From positions 1 to 19,281 of the forward strand of contig JABDPP010000407.1 of assembly GCA_013042765.1 (NCBI GenBank): a DNA stretch of 19,281 nucleotides, given 5' to 3'. A program made the translations under genes and the position numbers. Below are positions 16,849 to 19,281 of the stretch, one piece after another (position 1 is the stretch's first letter; each line of letters begins with the position of its first letter). The notes beneath the pieces are model-generated. The model was not told where the DNA came from, made no database searches, and saw only the letters and a list, made by a program, of their open reading frames with translations. The stretch is from Litoreibacter sp. (GTDB lineage Bacteria > Pseudomonadota > Alphaproteobacteria > Rhodobacterales > Rhodobacteraceae).

Positions 16849-17303
16849 CGGGCCCGGGGGGCGATACGTCGTCAGAGGCAGGTGAGCACCTGCTGACCCT
16901 GCATGCCTCGGCCGTTCGTTTCGCAAATCACGGAGTTCTGATAGCTGGGTCGTCTGGCGACGGGAAATCGACGCTGGCGCTGAACCTGATGGGGCTTGGC
17001 GCAGAGCTGATTGCGGATGATTACTGCATATTAAGCCGTGTTGAAGATGAGGTCTGGATCCAGAAGCCCGACACCCTGCCATCCGCGATCGAAGTCCGCG
17101 GAATCGGACTCCTCCACACGGCGATGGCGCCCAAAACAATCCTGTCGCTGGTGGTCGACCTGACCGAGCCCGAGACGGGGAGGATACCGCCCCCACATCA
17201 CTGCGACTTTTTCGACCTGAGGTTCCGAAAATTCAAACGGATCGACGGCCCCCATTTTCCTTACGCAATTCTTCACTATCTAAAGCACGGGTTGATGGCG
17301 TGA
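16845..17303 (+). CDS. hprK: HPr kinase/phosphatase, kinase domain only
   Basis: About 152 aa if begun at CTG 16845. The short alphaproteobacterial HprK lacks the N-terminal domain of the Firmicutes enzyme. The kinase core is clear: LHASAVRF, P-loop GSSGDGKST (35-43), IADD (56-59) and the HprK signature IEVRGIGLL (82-90). It is expected to phosphorylate HPr on Ser46, and that serine is present in the ptsH product. The start is unusual: no ATG, GTG or TTG occurs in frame between the TGA at 16770 and the P-loop, and the first ATG (16989) would delete the P-loop. CTG 16845 overlaps the chvG stop as CTGA; CTG 16890 or 16893, behind AGGTGAG (16880-16886), are alternatives. A base error at the start codon cannot be excluded. 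Confidence 0.88.
   Translation: MTGPGGDTSSEAGEHLLTLHASAVRFANHGVLIAGSSGDGKSTLALNLMGLGAELIADDYCILSRVEDEVWIQKPDTLPSAIEVRGIGLLHTAMAPKTILSLVVDLTEPETGRIPPPHHCDFFDLRFRKFKRIDGPHFPYAILHYLKHGLMA
16880..16886 (+). promoter_or_regulatory. Candidate ribosome binding site for a CTG start of hprK
   Basis: AGGTGAG lies 3 bases before CTG 16890 and 6 bases before CTG 16893 in the hprK frame. It is the best Shine-Dalgarno near the hprK start; the region before CTG 16845 has no comparable sequence. Starting at 16890 or 16893 would leave only 3-4 residues ahead of LHASAV, which still fits the shortest family members. Which CTG is used cannot be decided from sequence. Confidence 0.35.
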
Positions 17304-17324
17304 CCTGAACCGAAGGAGCAGAAA

Positions 17325-18209
17325 TTGCCGAGCGAACAGCCAAGAGTCGTTTTTGTGACCGGCCCATCCGGGGCTGGGCGTTCTACGGCCATTCACGCGC
17401 TTGAAGATTTGGGGTTTGAGGCGATCGACAACCTGCCCCTGTCCCTGATCCCACGCCTTTTGTCCGGCCCGCCGATGGCGCGGCCCCTTGCGCTCGGGGT
17501 CGACCCGCGTAATCGCGATTTCGACACCACCGCAATGATTGGACTTGTCGACAAACTGAACGCGAACAGTGAGGTCGAAAGCAGCGTTCTTTATCTCGAT
17601 GCCCGCGCAGATACCCTGCTCCGGCGGTTTTCGGAGACCCGGCGCAGGCACCCTCTGGCTCCGGACGATGCGCCTCAGGACGGGATACGCCGGGAGTTTG
17701 ATTTGCTCGCGCCACTGAAGGTGCGCGCGGAATTCCTGATCGATACCTCGGAAATGACACCGCATGACCTCCGCGCCGAAGTAGAAAGCTTGTTTGCGCC
17801 GTCTGACGCGGGCGCACTTGCGGTTTCGGTTCAGTCATTTTCCTACAAGCGCGGTTTGCCGCGCGGTGTCGACATGGTGTTTGACTGTAGGTTTCTGAGA
17901 AATCCTCATTGGGACAGAGAGTTGCGTGCTCTCGATGGGCGCGATCCGAAGGTTGAGGCCTATATCGAGCAGGATGAGAAATTTGCGCCGTTCCTGTCCA
18001 AGCTCTCGGACATGTCCGAATTTCTGCTGCCGGCATTCAAGAATGAAGGCAAGTCGCATCTTAGTTTCGGGTTGGGCTGTACCGGTGGCCAGCACCGTTC
18101 CGTAGCGGTCGCGGAAATTCTGGCGCGGACCCTTGCAAACAAGGGATGGCGGGTGTCTATAAGGCACCGGGAATTGGAACGACGCGCCAGCGGCGCCGGG
18201 GCAGATTAG
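17325..18209 (+). CDS. rapZ: RapZ family protein (RNase adapter / YvcJ-type nucleotide-binding)
   Basis: 294 aa, full length. The N-terminal P-loop domain starts [14 protein letters not shown] and continues [19 protein letters not shown]. The C-terminal domain ends with [20 protein letters not shown], the family's most conserved block, preceded by [26 protein letters not shown]. The Walker A lysine is replaced by arginine (Arg19), which I believe is common in this bacterial group. In E. coli RapZ senses glucosamine-6-phosphate and guides RNase E to the small RNA GlmZ; that RNA is not known here, so the local role is open. The start is TTG 17325 with AAGGAG 6 bases upstream. It sits 21 bp after hprK and 15 bp before the EIIA gene. 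Confidence 0.95.
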   Translation: MPSEQPRVVFVTGPSGAGRSTAIHALEDLGFEAIDNLPLSLIPRLLSGPPMARPLALGVDPRNRDFDTTAMIGLVDKLNANSEVESSVLYLDARADTLLRRFSETRRRHPLAPDDAPQDGIRREFDLLAPLKVRAEFLIDTSEMTPHDLRAEVESLFAPSDAGALAVSVQSFSYKRGLPRGVDMVFDCRFLRNPHWDRELRALDGRDPKVEAYIEQDEKFAPFLSKLSDMSEFLLPAFKNEGKSHLSFGLGCTGGQHRSVAVAEILARTLANKGWRVSIRHRELERRASGAGAD

Positions 18210-18224
18210 CAGGATACCTTACGG

Positions 18225-18623
18225 GTGATTGGGATCGTTATCGTTGCGCATGGTGGGCTGGCCAGAGAGTATCTGGCTGCCGTGGAACACGTCGTGGGCA
18301 AGCAGGACGGGATCCGCGCGATCATGATTGAGGACAATCACGACAGGGAGCGCAAACAGGACGAGATTTGCGAAGCTGCCGACGCGGTGGATACTGGTGA
18401 CGGGGTTGTGGTGGTGACGGATATGTTTGGGGGGTCGCCCTCCAACCTGTCAATGCGGGCCTGCCAGCCCGAGAATCGTCACATCATTTACGGTGCGAAC
18501 CTGCCCATGCTGATCAAGCTCGCAAAGTCGCGGCGGATGGACGTCTCCGACGCAGTTGACTCCGCCCTCAAGGCTGGCCGAAAGTACATCAATAGCTTTA
18601 ATGGTTTGACCAGCGATGGCTAA
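18225..18623 (+). CDS. PTS mannose-family IIA component (regulatory EIIA)
   Basis: 132 aa single-domain EIIA of the mannose class. The phospho-accepting histidine is His9 in IGIVIVAHGGLA; the second conserved loop DMFGGSPSN is also present, as are ANLPML and the C-terminal helix. No IIB, IIC or IID permease gene follows, so it probably has a regulatory role, receiving phosphate from HPr without moving sugar. The start is GTG 18225 with AGGA about 10 bases upstream. Its last 8 bases overlap the ptsH start. Published names in alphaproteobacteria include manX and ptsIIA-Man. Confidence 0.93.
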   Translation: MIGIVIVAHGGLAREYLAAVEHVVGKQDGIRAIMIEDNHDRERKQDEICEAADAVDTGDGVVVVTDMFGGSPSNLSMRACQPENRHIIYGANLPMLIKLAKSRRMDVSDAVDSALKAGRKYINSFNGLTSDG

Positions 18624-18885
18624 ACGCGAATTTAAGATAGTCAACGAAAAGGGATTGCATGCCCGGGCTTCGGCCAAATTCGTTGAAGTTGTGGAAGAGT
18701 TCGATGCCCGGGCTACGGTTTCGAGGGATGGGATGGACGTTTCAGGAGATAGCATCATGGGATTGCTGATGCTCGCCGCCTCTCGCGGAACGAATATCGA
18801 GGTCGTGACCGAGGGGGAGGCGGCTACCGAACTTGCCGATGCGCTTGAGGCATTGGTGGCAAACCGCTTTGGTGAGGACTACTGA
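18616..18885 (+). CDS. ptsH: Phosphocarrier protein HPr
   Basis: 89 aa. HPr takes phosphate from enzyme I on His15, visible in EKGLHARASAKF, and passes it to EIIA. Ser46 in SGDSIMGLLML is the target of HprK, so both regulatory and relay sites are intact. The C-terminal helix EAATELADALEALV is typical. The ATG lies within the end of the EIIA gene (8-base overlap) with no strong ribosome site, which implies translational coupling. No enzyme I gene is in the window; it may be further along or elsewhere. The next gene begins after a single base. Confidence 0.97.
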   Translation: MAKREFKIVNEKGLHARASAKFVEVVEEFDARATVSRDGMDVSGDSIMGLLMLAASRGTNIEVVTEGEAATELADALEALVANRFGEDY

Positions 18886-18886
18886 G

Positions 18887-19281
18887 ATGCAGCGACCGGC
18901 GACAGACCGGGCCGTAAGTGCCAAGGATCTCCCGCCGAAAGAGGGCGAGACGGCAGATGAATACGTTCCTTACGACAAGCGCAACCTCTCCTACGCCAAC
19001 ACGTTCACCAATCCTTGGAAGGCCAATATCATCCGTGCAATGGAATGGATGACAGCCAAGCTGCATTTGCTGCGCCTGATCCGACGGTTCGAGAAGAATG
19101 GCGTGCGCTTCGGTCAGGGTTTTTGGGAAGATGCTCTGGTGGCTATGGGCATCGAGCTCAAGACCCCAGCTCATCAACTCAACCGCATTCCGAAAACAGG
19201 CCCAGTGATCGTTGTGGCAAATCATCCACATGGCCTTGTCGATGGTATGGTTCTGGCCGAGGTAATTGGCCGCGTGCGGAC
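18887..19281 (+). CDS. Lysophospholipid acyltransferase family protein, 3' end cut off
   Basis: The first 131 codons of a gene that continues past the right edge. After a polar N-terminal stretch of about 50 residues, the acyltransferase core begins; GPVIVVANHPHGLVDG holds the catalytic His113 and Asp119 of the PlsC-like fold. The spacing is HX5D, as in the NHPxGxxDG subgroup, rather than the classical HX4D. Such enzymes acylate lysophospholipids or ornithine lipids at the inner membrane; the exact substrate is unknown. ATG 18887 begins one base after the ptsH stop, with GAGGA 8 bases upstream, so it is probably in the PTS operon. Confidence 0.85.
   Translation, partial: MQRPATDRAVSAKDLPPKEGETADEYVPYDKRNLSYANTFTNPWKANIIRAMEWMTAKLHLLRLIRRFEKNGVRFGQGFWEDALVAMGIELKTPAHQLNRIPKTGPVIVVANHPHGLVDGMVLAEVIGRVR

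Noticed and set aside
16989..17303. hprK starting at the first ATG (16989).
   Set aside because: It would remove the P-loop and the first strand, giving a non-functional kinase although the upstream sequence is well conserved.
1..19281. A novel defence, mobile or biosynthetic system.
   Set aside because: Every sizeable gene belongs to a recognised housekeeping or regulatory family; there are no integrases, toxin pairs, repeats or composition shifts.

Overview
The window looks like a chromosomal segment of a marine-type alphaproteobacterium of the Rhodobacteraceae (Roseobacter group). The grounds are moderate to high GC, a core gene order typical of that group (folK, rpoZ, rsh, DUF2062, pdxJ, acpS, lepB, rnc, era, DUF1491, recO), a ChvI/ChvG two-component system followed by a kinase-domain-only HprK, RapZ, a mannose-type EIIA and HPr, and a methylsuccinyl-CoA dehydrogenase of the ethylmalonyl-CoA pathway. 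I see no phage, transposon, CRISPR array, tRNA or rRNA, and no sign of recent transfer.

Layout. 1-174 (minus) is the 5' end of a secreted trypsin-like protease. 410-979 (minus) is a LabA-like NYN-domain protein. 1081-9817 (plus) is a dense housekeeping run: folK; rpoZ and rsh (RNA polymerase omega and the ppGpp enzyme); a DUF2062 membrane protein; pdxJ, acpS and lepB; then rnc-era-DUF1491-recO with overlapping ends. recO meets mcd (minus) tail to tail at a hairpin that contains both stop codons. mcd diverges from a TauE/SafE-type permease across a 150 bp region rich in inverted repeats. The permease meets pckA (minus) at a clear bidirectional terminator. pckA diverges from chvI across a 309 bp region with a structured leader. 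14420-19281 (plus) is chvI-chvG-hprK-rapZ-EIIA-ptsH, followed by a lysophospholipid acyltransferase cut by the window end.

How the genes work together. The right half joins carbon metabolism (mcd for C2/acetyl-CoA assimilation, pckA for gluconeogenesis) to an envelope-stress two-component system and a regulatory rather than sugar-transporting PTS branch: HPr keeps both His15 and Ser46, and HprK keeps its P-loop. The left half couples ppGpp metabolism to RNA polymerase omega, followed by cofactor, protein-export and RNA-processing genes.

The oddest feature is hprK. Its reading frame contains no ATG, GTG or TTG between the preceding in-frame stop and the P-loop, so it appears to start at CTG, probably the CTG that overlaps the chvG stop. 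Other points worth a look are inverted repeats in the mcd promoter region, a hairpin with a GCAA tetraloop in the pckA leader, and several tiny overlapping ORFs. I found no convincing undescribed multi-gene system; the gene content and most of its order are familiar for this group.
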